Shown one piece after another: positions 1-6,966 of a DNA stretch of 12,917 bases. The DNA is from Pseudomonadota bacterium (lineage in GTDB: Bacteria > Desulfobacterota > Syntrophia > Syntrophales > JADFWA01): the NCBI GenBank assembly GCA_030610915.1, contig JAUWQS010000016.1, positions 1 through 12,917 of the forward strand, in the 5' to 3' direction. The notes under the pieces were generated by a model that was given only the letters and a program-made list of their open reading frames with translations, was not told the DNA's origin and ran no database searches. Position numbers and translations under genes: made by a program. Every line of letters begins with the position of its first letter. Within the stretch, counting starts at the first letter, position 1.

Positions 1-936
1 GGGCGCGAGGTTGATGAAAACGATGTGAAAAGATCTATAGAAGCGGCAAAGGCTATAGCCATTCCTCTCGACAGAGAAGTGCTTCATGTGTTGCCCCAGC
101 ATTACATAATCGACGATCAGGATGGCGTGAAGACACCTGTCGGGATGTCAGGTGTCCGGTTAGAGGCAAAAGTACATATCGTCACGGGCGCTGTCACGTC
201 GGCACAGAACATAATTAAATCCGTTAATCGTGTCGGACTGGATGTAAATGACATTGTCTTAGAGCAATTAGCATCGAGTGAGGCGGTTCTCAGTTCCGAC
301 GAAAAGGAATTAGGAGTGGCCATAGTGGATATTGGCGGAGGCACCACGGACATAGCGGTATTTTCCGAGGGGAGTATTAAACATACTGCGGTGCTGTCGC
401 TTGGCGGCAATTATCTGACAAGTGATATTGCCGTCGGTCTCAGGACACCGGTTATCGAAGCGGAAAAGATAAAGATAAAATATGGGTGCGCCTATACCAC
501 AATGATTCTGAAAGATGACGTTATTGAGGTTCCGAGTGTGGGTGGAAGGAACCCGAGAAAGGTTTCACGTCAGATACTTGGAGAAATTATCGAGCCGCGT
601 ATGGAGGAGATACTCAATCTGGTTCACAGGGAGATAGTTAAATCCGGTTATGATGATCTTCTGAGCGCCGGTATCGTCTTAACGGGAGGTACTGTGCTGC
701 TGGAAGGGACAACCAGTCTGGCTGAACAGATATTTAATATGCCGGTGAGGATTGGGTGCCCAACAGGCATAGGGGGGCTTACAGATATAGTTAACAGTCC
801 CATGTATGCTACAGGTGTAGGACTGGTCGTCTATGGAAGCAAGGATCAGTACAGGAATGTATTTAAAAAGAGCGAAGGAAATATATTTAACAGGGTAACG
901 AAAAGGATGAAAAGATGGTTCACGGAATTCTTTTAG
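1..936 (+). CDS. ftsA: Cell division protein FtsA (3' part, 5' end outside the window)
   Basis: This is the C-terminal 311 residues of FtsA, the actin-fold ATPase that tethers FtsZ to the inner membrane and recruits the divisome. The reading frame is open from base 1, so the gene starts upstream of the window; the GTG at 25 is an internal valine, not a start. The phosphate-binding motif VDIGGGTTDIAVF lies at about fragment residues 110-122, and a second actin-family glycine motif (VLTGGTVLLEG) follows near residue 227. The protein ends in a basic, amphipathic stretch (RVTKRMKRWFTEFF), as expected for the FtsA membrane-targeting helix. The gene stops 12 bases before ftsZ, and the ftsZ ribosome binding site overlaps the ftsA stop codon, so the two are surely co-transcribed. 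Identification rests on motifs and gene order. Confidence 0.97.
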   Translation, partial: GREVDENDVKRSIEAAKAIAIPLDREVLHVLPQHYIIDDQDGVKTPVGMSGVRLEAKVHIVTGAVTSAQNIIKSVNRVGLDVNDIVLEQLASSEAVLSSDEKELGVAIVDIGGGTTDIAVFSEGSIKHTAVLSLGGNYLTSDIAVGLRTPVIEAEKIKIKYGCAYTTMILKDDVIEVPSVGGRNPRKVSRQILGEIIEPRMEEILNLVHREIVKSGYDDLLSAGIVLTGGTVLLEGTTSLAEQIFNMPVRIGCPTGIGGLTDIVNSPMYATGVGLVVYGSKDQYRNVFKKSEGNIFNRVTKRMKRWFTEFF

Positions 937-948
937 GAGGGAAGACTT

Positions 949-2106
949 ATGTTTGAATTGCTGGATGGCGGCGTAAAAAACTCGGCAAAGATCAAAGTTA
1001 TCGGAATAGGCGGAGGAGGAGGCAATGCCGTTAACACCATGATATCCTATAAGCTTGAGGGTGTTGATTTTATATCGGCAAACACCGACACCCAGGCCCT
1101 GGGGGCGTCGCTTTCACCCAATAAAATTCAGCTCGGCGCTGAAATTACGAAAGGACTCGGCGCCGGTTCAGATCCAACTATGGGGAGAAGAGCCGCCCTT
1201 GAGTCAACGGATGAAATAAGCAACGCCCTCGATGGAGCGGATATGGTCTTTATTACGGCCGGTCTGGGCGGTGGGACAGGAACGGGAGGAGCGCCCATTT
1301 TAGCGGAGATTGCCAAGGACATGGGGGCGCTGGTAGTTGCCGTTGTGACAAAGCCCTTTCAGTTTGAGGGAAAAAGGAGGGGAAGACAGGCGGAGGAGGG
1401 GATCGCTGAATTGAGAAAGAGTGTGGATTCTCTCATAGTAATCCCGAATCAGAGACTTCTCAGCATAGGGGGAAGAAGCATGCCCCTTTTAGATGCCTTC
1501 AAAAAGGCGGATGAGATACTTTTTCACGCTGTTAAGGGAATTTCCGATCTGATCATGGTTCCCGGATTGATCAATCTTGATTTTGCTGATGTGAAGAACG
1601 TCATGTCGGAGATGGGGCTTGCGCTTATGGGCACCGGGACCGCCAGTGGAGAGGGCAGGTCTGTGGAGGCAGCCCAGAAGGCGATATCCTCTCCTTTGCT
1701 GGAAGATAACGCAATCCAGGGCGCTCGCGGCATACTGCTGAATATAACCGGAGGAGTGGATATAACCCTCGATGAGGTCAATGAGGCATCATCTTTGATC
1801 CATTCAGAGGCACACGAGGACGCCAACATCATATTCGGGACCGTTGTTGACAATAATATGGGAGATGAGGTGCGTATAACGGTTATAGCTACCGGATTCG
1901 ATGAGGTTGAAAAGAAGACGATACCCTCCATAGAGCCCTGCCAATTACCTGGCGGCGGGTACAAGAGAGAGGATCTGTCAACACCTGCCTTTATCAGGAA
2001 GGAGAAGAATGTGGATAGGCCGAGTGTGGTCAGAATGGGTCTGATAGACGATAGCGAGGAGGCCGATCTTGAAATCCCGGCATTTTTAAGGAAACAGGCG
2101 GACTAA
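949..2106 (+). CDS. ftsZ: Cell division protein FtsZ
   Basis: FtsZ is the tubulin-like GTPase that polymerises into the cytokinetic ring at mid-cell. The protein has 385 residues, a normal length. The N-terminal nucleotide-binding glycines ([12 protein letters not shown]) are at residues 18-29. The tubulin signature GGGTGTG is at 107-113. The T7 catalytic loop (NLDFADVK) begins at residue 209, with the aspartates that complete the GTPase site of the next subunit. A variable linker from about residue 320 leads to the conserved C-terminal peptide ([11 protein letters not shown]), which binds FtsA. The AGGAGG ribosome binding site overlaps the ftsA stop, and ATG 949 is the only sensible start. 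No strong intrinsic terminator is visible directly after the gene; repeats begin about 20 bases downstream. Confidence 0.99.
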   Translation: MFELLDGGVKNSAKIKVIGIGGGGGNAVNTMISYKLEGVDFISANTDTQALGASLSPNKIQLGAEITKGLGAGSDPTMGRRAALESTDEISNALDGADMVFITAGLGGGTGTGGAPILAEIAKDMGALVVAVVTKPFQFEGKRRGRQAEEGIAELRKSVDSLIVIPNQRLLSIGGRSMPLLDAFKKADEILFHAVKGISDLIMVPGLINLDFADVKNVMSEMGLALMGTGTASGEGRSVEAAQKAISSPLLEDNAIQGARGILLNITGGVDITLDEVNEASSLIHSEAHEDANIIFGTVVDNNMGDEVRITVIATGFDEVEKKTIPSIEPCQLPGGGYKREDLSTPAFIRKEKNVDRPSVVRMGLIDDSEEADLEIPAFLRKQAD

Positions 2107-2125
2107 GGGCTCGCGCAAAAATAAC

Positions 2126-2310
2126 TGTAACTACTCAGGTAGATAGACTGAAGACTGAAGACTGTTAGTAAAACCGGGAATACTGCACACTTTGAAGCCA
2201 TGTTTGATGCAAAATCTGCTGTTTCTCTGCCAAAGTGCGGCAGTCGTGTTTTTCGGGTACCTTCAGCCTTCAGCCTAAATAGCTTCAGCCTGACTACGTG
2301 AGTAGTTACA
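2126..2310. repeat. Palindromic element with TGTAACTACTCA arms
   Basis: The element is bounded by a perfect 12-bp inverted repeat, TGTAACTACTCA at 2126-2137 and TGAGTAGTTACA at 2299-2310. Just inside lie a second, inexact pair of arms built from 7-bp units: ACTGAAG twice near 2147 and CCTTCAG twice near 2260. The centre has no coding potential that I trust. It starts 20 bases after the ftsZ stop. Related arms recur at 4782/4855, 9306/9523 and 10127/10177. Confidence 0.75.
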
Positions 2311-2338
2311 TTGAACAAATAAAACTAATCAAACTAAT

Positions 2339-2420
2339 TGTAACCGTTCACGGTTGTCGGTTCACAGTTCACAGTTTTTTCCAACCGTGAACCGGTAACT
2401 GTAAACCGTGAACGGTTACA
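2339..2420. repeat. TAACCGTTCACGG palindrome, full copy
   Basis: TGTAACCGTTCACGGTT (2339-2355) and AACCGTGAACGGTTACA (2404-2420) form a perfect 17-bp inverted repeat. Inside the left arm are two tandem GTTCACA units (2360-2373) followed by a T run. The inner part pairs imperfectly with the AACCGTGAACCGG segment. As RNA or single-stranded DNA it would fold into one long hairpin. Other copies lie at 2514-2560, 7288-7350 and 7457-7543. Confidence 0.85.
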
Positions 2421-2513
2421 TAATAATTTATAAAGACGCACTGATAACCTGCAAGATTTTTTCCAAACTTCTAAATCTTCAAAAGATGACCCCATAATTC
2501 TCTTCTACCTTCT

Positions 2514-2560
2514 GTTTTTTCCAACCGTGAACCGATAACTGTAAACCGTGAACGGTTACA
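2514..2560. repeat. Right half-copy of the TAACCGTTCACGG palindrome
   Basis: This matches 2374-2420 almost base for base, with one visible difference (GATAACT instead of GGTAACT), but the left arm is missing. The 93 bases between the full copy and this half-copy (2421-2513) show no recognisable feature. An ACTAATTG octamer lies just before the full copy (2333-2340) and another directly after this half-copy (2561-2568). Confidence 0.8.
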
Positions 2561-2598
2561 ACTAATTGAACCAGTCTGCTCGCCCGAAGGGCGCTAAT

Positions 2599-2987
2599 TC
2601 AAGGGATGCCCGATCTCTTCCTTCTCTCCAAGGCGGTTTCTTCAAACCACGAGACAGAATATACAGCCTCCGATCCACCAGGGTATGACCATGAACAGAT
2701 GCATAGGACATGAACACCCCAACCTGGCAGTTGTCAGTCTTGCTCATTGTACCGGAATACTGTCTTCCCACGCCCGCAGATATTTATCGCCATTTTTTGG
2801 GAAACCCGTATCATCGAAAATCACAACGCCGTTTGAGGCTCCAAACAGCACGCCCACTTCCTCGGCAATGTTCTCAACGTTCTTTCGCTCAATAGGCATC
2901 ATCTTCATGAGTCGGCTTATTTTACTCTACTCCAGTATCCAGGAAACCGGTTGTGGCATGAATTTTGTAGGATTACTTTCAGTATAG
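2599..2987 (-). pseudogene. Degenerate IS701-like (DDE) transposase fragment
   Basis: Three pieces of one transposase can be read on the minus strand, in order. The first, at about 2990-2780, contains MPIERKNVENIAEEV and then VVIFDDTGFPKNGDK, whose DDTG carries the first catalytic aspartate of IS701-type transposases. A one-base frameshift near 2780 moves the frame to VGRQYSGTMSKTDNCQVGV and ASVHGHTLVDRRLY, the usual continuation in this family. A second frameshift near 2655-2668 moves it again to SWFEETALERRKRSGIP, the next conserved block, which ends at a stop. The rest of the catalytic domain is absent, so this is a dead fragment of roughly one third of a transposase. The family assignment rests on recognising these blocks. 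No terminal inverted repeats were identified, and the N-terminal limit is uncertain. Confidence 0.8.
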
Positions 2988-3273
2988 TAACGGTATGGAT
3001 TTTTCTGTAAGGTGAGTCGAAACTGACCGCTCTTATACTAATTTTTTGTTGGATTTAGTGATATTTGTTGTTCGAGGTTATATCTTTGCATGGTGAATGC
3101 CCATGCTGGTGTGAGATGGATATTGACTTTTGACAGAGAGAAAGGTAGAAGCCTGTGTAGATGATTTAATGTGCCCACCACACATACGATAGGTTTCTAA
3201 GTATGGGAAGGAGAAATCGTGCTCTGCCGACCCGAAGTATAGTTAAAAACACAGCTAAATAAGGAGGACACAA
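2988..3273. other. Intergenic region with no identified gene
   Basis: About 285 bases between the transposase fragment and the next gene. I see no convincing ORF, RNA gene or terminator. It may contain further decayed transposase or IS end sequence. The last 20 bases hold the strong ribosome binding site (AAGGAGG) of the following gene. Confidence 0.5.
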
Positions 3274-3849
3274 ATGGAAGTTTTTACAGAAGAGTGGTTA
3301 AATGCGGTAGTTGAAAAACTCAAAAATGATCAATCATTTCACAAGAAAGCAGAGGTCTTATTCAGGGGTGAACCTCTATTGAAGGGTGATTATCATTTCA
3401 GGGTGCTAAAGGATGCCAATCTTACTAAAGACGCAGCTTTTGGCATGCGGATGCCAACCTGTGATCCTTGTTGGTATGGAGATAAAGAAGATTACGAGGT
3501 AGACTTTATCATAGAGGCCAAGGCTGAAGATTTTCTTGATCTCTTTTCGGGAAGGATGCATCTTATTGAGATGTTGAGGATGGGAGCCCAGAAAAAACCC
3601 AAACAACCTGCTGGAATAACACAAGTATCTCCCCAAATAAGCGGAGCTATGGGAGGCCTTTCGAGTTTTATAGAAATAATCAGGGAAGTTTCAGGTATGG
3701 AGAAAAAGAAACACCGGACGGATATTTACGGAGGTGTGGAAAAGTCTTCTGCAACCGGAGAGTGGAAGGAAAGATACTGGAATTGGGCAGAAACTTATTG
3801 GAGACCACCGGAAACACCCTCCGAGATTTACGGAAAGCTGGAAGGATAG
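3274..3849 (+). CDS. SCP2-like (sterol carrier protein 2 fold) domain protein
   Basis: A 191-residue soluble protein without signal peptide or membrane segment. The N-terminus (FTEEWLNAVVEKLKNDQSFHKKA) and the stretch FIIEAKAEDFLDLFSGRMHLIEML around residues 78-102 have the layout of SCP2-type lipid-binding domains: an opening helix with EEW, and the later 'sub-domain, FLDLFSG, small-residue helix' pattern. Family members bind hydrophobic ligands such as fatty acyl-CoAs in other proteins; the ligand here is unknown. A CDPCW motif sits at about residues 64-68. The last 50 residues are rich in charged and aromatic residues (WKERYWNWAETYWRPP) and look like a family-specific tail. ATG 3274 is supported by AAGGAGGACACAA directly upstream. 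The gene stands alone, with long gaps on both sides. The SCP2 assignment is by resemblance only. Confidence 0.7.
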   Translation: MEVFTEEWLNAVVEKLKNDQSFHKKAEVLFRGEPLLKGDYHFRVLKDANLTKDAAFGMRMPTCDPCWYGDKEDYEVDFIIEAKAEDFLDLFSGRMHLIEMLRMGAQKKPKQPAGITQVSPQISGAMGGLSSFIEIIREVSGMEKKKHRTDIYGGVEKSSATGEWKERYWNWAETYWRPPETPSEIYGKLEG

Positions 3850-4316
3850 TTACATTAAGAGTATTACATGTCAGCATTTGTCCTGTACCTGTATGTAATG
3901 CAGCTCCGACTTCATCGCTGTTGGAGCCGGAGCTGACAGGGCAGGGACGGGACAATGTGTTTTTGTGTGGGTGTCATTTCAGCATCTTCTGAATTTATAG
4001 GTCGGTATCGAACCTGTTTTTCAAGCAAATTCCCACCCTTATCCAACATTTTACCTGTATCCTACTGTCGTGTCAACCGTGGAACGTATAGTGACCATCT
4101 GCCATATCCTATATGGCACAGGCGGATTTAAAATAATCAATGCGACATCTTACACTTGACAGGACACTAAGTAGTTTTTCCATGTTTGTAAGTGGGGAAT
4201 CAAAGGTCTGATGTGGCCAGTTTTGTCACAAATCTTAAATATATCGGAAAAAATAGCCGATTTAAATCTTTGGGAGTGTTGTGCCTTCACGATCCAAAGA
4301 GTAAAAGGGGAATATC
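3850..4316. other. Intergenic region with two hairpins, no gene seen
   Basis: About 470 bases without a credible ORF. An inverted repeat AGCTCCG...CGGAGCT lies at about 3902-3935, shortly after the upstream stop codon, and may act as a weak terminator although no T run follows. TGCCATA (4100-4106) and TATGGCA (4112-4118) form a perfect 7-bp stem with a 5-base loop. TTGACA at 4156-4161 has no good -10 partner. The region ends in the AAAAGGGG ribosome binding site of the next gene. Confidence 0.5.
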
Positions 4317-4727
4317 ATGAATGTAAGTGAAAAGGTTAAAGAGTGTCTGTCTTCACCCGAGAAGACCAATGTGTTGAGTACAGCCGGCAAAGGCGGTGAG
4401 TGCAATATCGCAATGTTCGGTTCATTCGTATGGGCAGGTGATTCTGCCATTATGCTGCTGCTTGGAGACAACAGAACCTATGCCAACTTGAAAGAAAATC
4501 CGCTCGCGGCCCTTCTCGTCACTTTACCGGGGAAGGTCGGTATGCAGACAGAAGGTTGCCGGATATACCTTAAGGTAAAATCGATTGAAGACGGCGGCGA
4601 CACATTTGATAAGATAAAGGCCGGGGTCAAGGCTAAGATTGGAGATGCCGCTGAGATGTTGAAACATCTTATGATCTTCGACATCTTGGAAACCAGACCC
4701 ATTGTTGACATGGGGCAGGGAATGTGA
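4317..4727 (+). CDS. Pyridoxamine 5'-phosphate oxidase-like FMN-binding split-barrel protein
   Basis: A 136-residue small cytoplasmic protein of the PPOX-like flavin-binding family. The order of elements is typical: helix MNVSEKVKECLSS, strand VLSTAGKGGECNIAMFGS (residues 19-36), a second strand with MLLLGDNRTYANLKENPLAALLV (46-68), the GCRIYLKVKSIED strand (about 79-91), and the closing KHLMIFDILETRPIVDMG. The NRTYANLKENP segment matches the usual position where these proteins contact the FMN phosphate. Family members reduce or bind varied substrates with FMN or F420, so the reaction here cannot be named. AAAAGGGGAA lies 5 to 14 bases before ATG 4317. No partner is overlapping; a repeat cluster follows immediately. 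Confidence 0.8.
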   Translation: MNVSEKVKECLSSPEKTNVLSTAGKGGECNIAMFGSFVWAGDSAIMLLLGDNRTYANLKENPLAALLVTLPGKVGMQTEGCRIYLKVKSIEDGGDTFDKIKAGVKAKIGDAAEMLKHLMIFDILETRPIVDMGQGM

Positions 4728-4754
4728 TGGGAAATGAGTGTCACTGTTAGCGTA

Positions 4755-4790
4755 AAATTCGTGTAAAAATGGCAAAAGAATTGTAACTAT
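4755..4790. repeat. Inverted copy of the 'ATTTTCTTTTGCCATTTTTGC' repeat segment
   Basis: Read on the minus strand, this is TTCTTTTGCCATTTTTACACGAATTT. It matches the sequence at about 10193-10222 and, on either side of an extra 49 bases, 11210-11289. It therefore serves as a second unoccupied version of the site that carries the extra sequence near 11232. Confidence 0.7.
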
Positions 4791-4867
4791 TCAGCCACGG
4801 ATTTACACAGATGAACGCAGCTTAGGTTTAAATACAAAGAAATCGCGTGACTACCTGAGTAGTTACA
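4782..4867. repeat. Palindromic element with TGTAACTA(C/T)TCAG arms
   Basis: TGTAACTATTCAG (4782-4794) and CTGAGTAGTTACA (4855-4867) are inverted repeats with one mismatch in 13. The interior includes the segment CCACGGATTTACACAGATGA, a kind of sequence I associate with dispersed bacterial intergenic repeats. It belongs to the same family as the element after ftsZ. Just downstream, GTTCAAGG (4883-4890) and CCTTGAAC (4921-4928) form another inverted repeat. Confidence 0.7.
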
Positions 4868-4951
4868 AAGAATTTAGTAGTCGTTCAAGGTTGATAGCTT
4901 TTAACCGTTGAACCGTGAACCCTTGAACCCTTTTTTGGTTCGGGTTAGGTT

Positions 4952-4979
4952 GTGTCCATCCAGAAATATGGATGGACAC
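4952..4979. terminator. Strong hairpin upstream of the 106-aa gene
   Basis: GTGTCCATCCA (4952-4962) and TGGATGGACAC (4969-4979) form a perfect 11-bp stem with a 6-base loop (GAAATA). There is no T run after it, so it is not a classic intrinsic terminator on the plus strand. It could be a repeat end, an attenuating structure or an mRNA-stabilising hairpin. It lies 43 bases before ATG 5023. Confidence 0.5.
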
Positions 4980-5022
4980 TATGTTGCCGAATCCTTAAAG
5001 ATTTTGGAGAGAGAGTGAGAAA

Positions 5023-5343
5023 ATGGAAGAAGAAAAAGAGATGTGGCCTGAGGAGATGTGGAAAATATGGGATGGTGATGGATCAGGTGTTGTGCACATA
5101 GATGATAGGCCTTATGAATATGGTATGTCTGGTTCTGCGTGGTCTGAAATTGAAACGCCGGCAATCTGGCTACGGCCTGCAGGTGAAGATTCGCCGACCG
5201 CCGACTCAGATATAAAAAGAGATGATCCTCTCTATGTTAATGGCACCGACCAGTTCAGGATTATGGTTGAAACGGCCAGGACTATTCATAATATTTTGAA
5301 TGCAAAGGGCGCCGGGGTTCTGGGGAAAATGGGTATGAGTTGA
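5023..5343 (+). CDS. Unrecognised 106-aa protein
   Basis: I do not recognise this family. The protein is soluble and acidic, with no cysteine, no membrane segment and no signal peptide. The N-terminal third is rich in tryptophan and acidic residues (EMWPEEMWKIWDGDGSG, then RPYEYGMSGSAWSEIETPAIWLRP). The C-terminal part (GTDQFRIMVETARTIHNILNAKGAGVLGK, residues about 73-102) looks like one amphipathic helix. GGAGAGAGAG upstream supports ATG 5023. It lies 233 bases before the glycyl radical activase and could be a small accessory protein of that locus, but position is the only support. It has no glycyl radical motif and does not resemble the small Fe-S subunits of benzylsuccinate synthase. Confidence 0.65.
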   Translation: MEEEKEMWPEEMWKIWDGDGSGVVHIDDRPYEYGMSGSAWSEIETPAIWLRPAGEDSPTADSDIKRDDPLYVNGTDQFRIMVETARTIHNILNAKGAGVLGKMGMS

Positions 5344-5576
5344 CCGACCGGTTGAGAATGTTATATTCAAGGCGCTGTTAATAGCGCAATAAGTAGGGGT
5401 AAGGATCGTAGATTCCCCCCGCTGGAATGGCGAAATAAGGCAAGTGTTTGTCATTCTTGTGAAAGGCCTGCGCCAACGGAGGAAGGACGGGAATCCAGAA
5501 TTGTGGCCAATGTGATTATCCCGATTTATTGAGCAGATATGAACGCTAAAACAAGAAATTAAAGAGAGGGACAGAG
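5344..5576. repeat. Intergenic region with a decayed GGGAATCC-type palindrome
   Basis: GCGCT (about 5371) and AGCGC form a small hairpin. Further on, GATTCCCCCCGCTGGAATGG and, after GTCATTCTTGTGAAAGG, ACGGGAATCCAGAA resemble the arms of the widespread 'GTCATTC...GGGAATCCAG' bacterial intergenic palindrome, here imperfect and with extra sequence in the middle. No gene is visible. The end carries AGAGAGGGACAG before ATG 5577. Confidence 0.5.
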
Positions 5577-6557
5577 ATGGAACAACAGGAACCATGGCAG
5601 AACGTCGTACAGTCGGTTAAAAAAGAAGATAATCTGGATAATACCCTCGGTGTTATTACCAATATCCAGCTTTTTTCCACTTATGATGGCCCGGGTATCA
5701 GGACAACGGTTTTTCTTAAAGGTTGTACAATGAACTGCCGGTGGTGTCACAACCCTGAAGGTATGAAGAAATACCCTGAGGTCTTTCCAGATACAAGTAA
5801 ATGTACAGGATGTGGAGAGTGCGTGAAGGCATGCCCGACAGGCGCTATCAGTTTTCCCGAAGAGAAAAACCCCCGGATAGACAAAGATCTGTGCAACACC
5901 TGCGGCAGTTGTGTTGATGCCTGCAATGTCGGCGCGCTTGGCATCTGGGGCGTCTTTGTCAGGGCGGGGGATGTGCTCGATGCAGTAGAAAGGGATAAAC
6001 TGTTCTATGAACGATCCGGCGGCGGGGTGACGATTTCAGGCGGTGAACCAACTGCCAGATTTGAGTTTACGTTAGCTCTGTTAAAAGGGGCAAAGGAACG
6101 GGGGATCAGCACCGCTCTCGATACCTGCGGATATACGCCATGGGAAAAGCTGAGCACGCTGTTGGAATGGACAGATATTGTTCTGTATGACATCAAATAT
6201 ATGGACCCCAATGCCCATAAGGAATTTACAGGCAGAGATAATGCCCTTATCCTTGAAAATGCGAGACGTATTGCAGAAAAAGGGATACCCATGAGGATAA
6301 GAGTTCCTGTTATCCCGGGACGCACCGATACGGTGGCCGCTTTATCAAAGACGGCTGAATTCGCGGCGGAACTTGACGAGAAAGGCAAGGTGCTTGGAAT
6401 AGATCTGTTGCCATATCACCCCTTTGCAGGGGCCAAATACCGACTTTTCGGTTTTGATTATCCTTTTCCCGAAGGCGAGGGGTTCCAGGATGAAGACATC
6501 TTTCAATTTATCGAGCTGTTTACCGACGAGGGTTTAGATGTGACCATCGGCGGTTAG
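5577..6557 (+). CDS. Glycyl radical enzyme activating enzyme (radical SAM, BssD/PflA-like)
   Basis: A 326-residue activase. It uses S-adenosylmethionine and a [4Fe-4S] cluster to abstract a hydrogen from the conserved glycine of a partner glycyl radical enzyme, under strictly anoxic conditions. The radical SAM motif C50-x3-C54-x2-C57 (GCTMNCRWCHNP) follows STYDGPGIRTTVFLKG, the hallmark of this family. A ferredoxin-like insert has two cysteine sets, C76/C79/C82/C86 and C106/C109/C112/C116, enough for two extra [4Fe-4S] clusters, as in activases of benzylsuccinate synthase and glycerol dehydratase but not in PflA. GGGVTISGGEP (around 148-158) is the SAM-binding GGE region, and the end (LLPYHPFAGAKYRLFG...VTIGG) is typical. 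About 24 residues precede the domain. No glycyl radical enzyme is in the window, so the partner and substrate are unknown; BssD/AssD is only one option. The stop is 39 bases before the zinc-ribbon gene, so they may be co-transcribed. Confidence 0.93.
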   Translation: MEQQEPWQNVVQSVKKEDNLDNTLGVITNIQLFSTYDGPGIRTTVFLKGCTMNCRWCHNPEGMKKYPEVFPDTSKCTGCGECVKACPTGAISFPEEKNPRIDKDLCNTCGSCVDACNVGALGIWGVFVRAGDVLDAVERDKLFYERSGGGVTISGGEPTARFEFTLALLKGAKERGISTALDTCGYTPWEKLSTLLEWTDIVLYDIKYMDPNAHKEFTGRDNALILENARRIAEKGIPMRIRVPVIPGRTDTVAALSKTAEFAAELDEKGKVLGIDLLPYHPFAGAKYRLFGFDYPFPEGEGFQDEDIFQFIELFTDEGLDVTIGG

Positions 6558-6596
6558 CCTGCTGGGGAAACATTTTATTTTAAGGGGGTTAAGATC

Positions 6597-6941
6597 ATGA
6601 TTTGTGATAAGTGTGAATATGAAGCGCCTCTGGACGAGTTCGGATATATATGTCCGAACTCCTGATGCGGTCCGATTGATGTGAGGCAGTGTCCTCGCTG
6701 CGGCGCTCAGGTGAGATGCCATCGATTTGATGAATTGGAAAGTGAAGTTCCGGGACAGATAAAGAGAGCGTATAAACTCCTTGAAGAGGAAAATTACGGG
6801 GAAGCAAGGAGTGTCACCCGTGATATTGCCGATAAAAACCGGCAGGTTTGTCTCCCGGGTATTGATGAGGAATTGAGAGTCCTGTTTAAGAGAATAAAGA
6901 TGAAGCGTGATGAAGGAAGGAAAACTTTTTTAGCCTCATGA
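6597..6941 (+). CDS. Zinc-ribbon protein with in-frame TGA: candidate selenoprotein
   Basis: ATG 6597 has a strong ribosome binding site (AAGGGGG, about 10 bases upstream) and opens a 114-residue frame interrupted only by TGA at 6663-6665 (codon 23). Read through as selenocysteine, the N-terminus contains knuckle C3-x2-C6, then C19-P-N-S-U23-C24, then C32-P-R-C35-G and C41. Both sides of the TGA therefore supply parts of one zinc-ribbon or metal-binding domain. Residues 50-110 form a helical domain (IKRAYKLLEEENYGEARSV) that is duplicated in the next gene. After the TGA, GTGAGG (6681-6686) and CCTCGC (6693-6698) can pair around the loop CAGTGT, at about the distance of a bacterial SECIS hairpin, although the loop G is third rather than first or second. 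No ribosome binding site precedes the GTG at 6681, which argues against an independent short protein. The alternative is a nonsense mutation (from TGC, TGG or CGA), which would make this a pseudogene. The family is not recognised. Confidence 0.6.
6663..6665 (+). other. In-frame TGA, possible selenocysteine codon
   Basis: TGA sits between TCC (Ser22) and TGC (Cys24) in the zinc-ribbon frame. A neighbouring cysteine and a cysteine four residues earlier suit a redox or metal-binding selenocysteine. Whether the host has SelA, SelB and tRNA-Sec cannot be seen here. Confidence 0.5.
6681..6698 (+). promoter_or_regulatory. Possible bacterial SECIS-like hairpin
   Basis: GTGAGG/CCTCGC forms a 6-bp stem (one G-U pair) with a 6-base loop, starting 15 bases after the TGA. 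An alternative fold, GCAG (6686-6689) with CTGC (6698-6701), has a loop whose second base is G. Both are short, and folding by eye cannot decide between them or exclude chance. Confidence 0.3.
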
Positions 6942-6966
6942 GAATAGATGAAGGGAGATACCTGGA

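Noticed and set aside
1524..1964. Minus-strand ORF of 146 codons inside ftsZ
   Set aside because: Antisense shadow of a highly conserved gene; the composition is typical of reverse-frame translation.
2685..2987. Plus-strand ORFs over the transposase fragment
   Set aside because: The minus strand carries recognisable IS701 transposase blocks; the plus-strand frames are their complements.
4156..4184. TTGACA as a promoter -35 box upstream of the PPOX-like gene
   Set aside because: No acceptable -10 hexamer lies 16-18 bases downstream; the nearest sequences are poor.
5023..5343. Small Fe-S subunit of a fumarate-adding glycyl radical enzyme
   Set aside because: Those subunits have several conserved cysteines; this protein has none.
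6681..6941. Separate 86-aa protein starting at GTG 6681
   Set aside because: It has no ribosome binding site and would begin in the middle of a zinc-ribbon domain whose other half is in frame upstream of the TGA.
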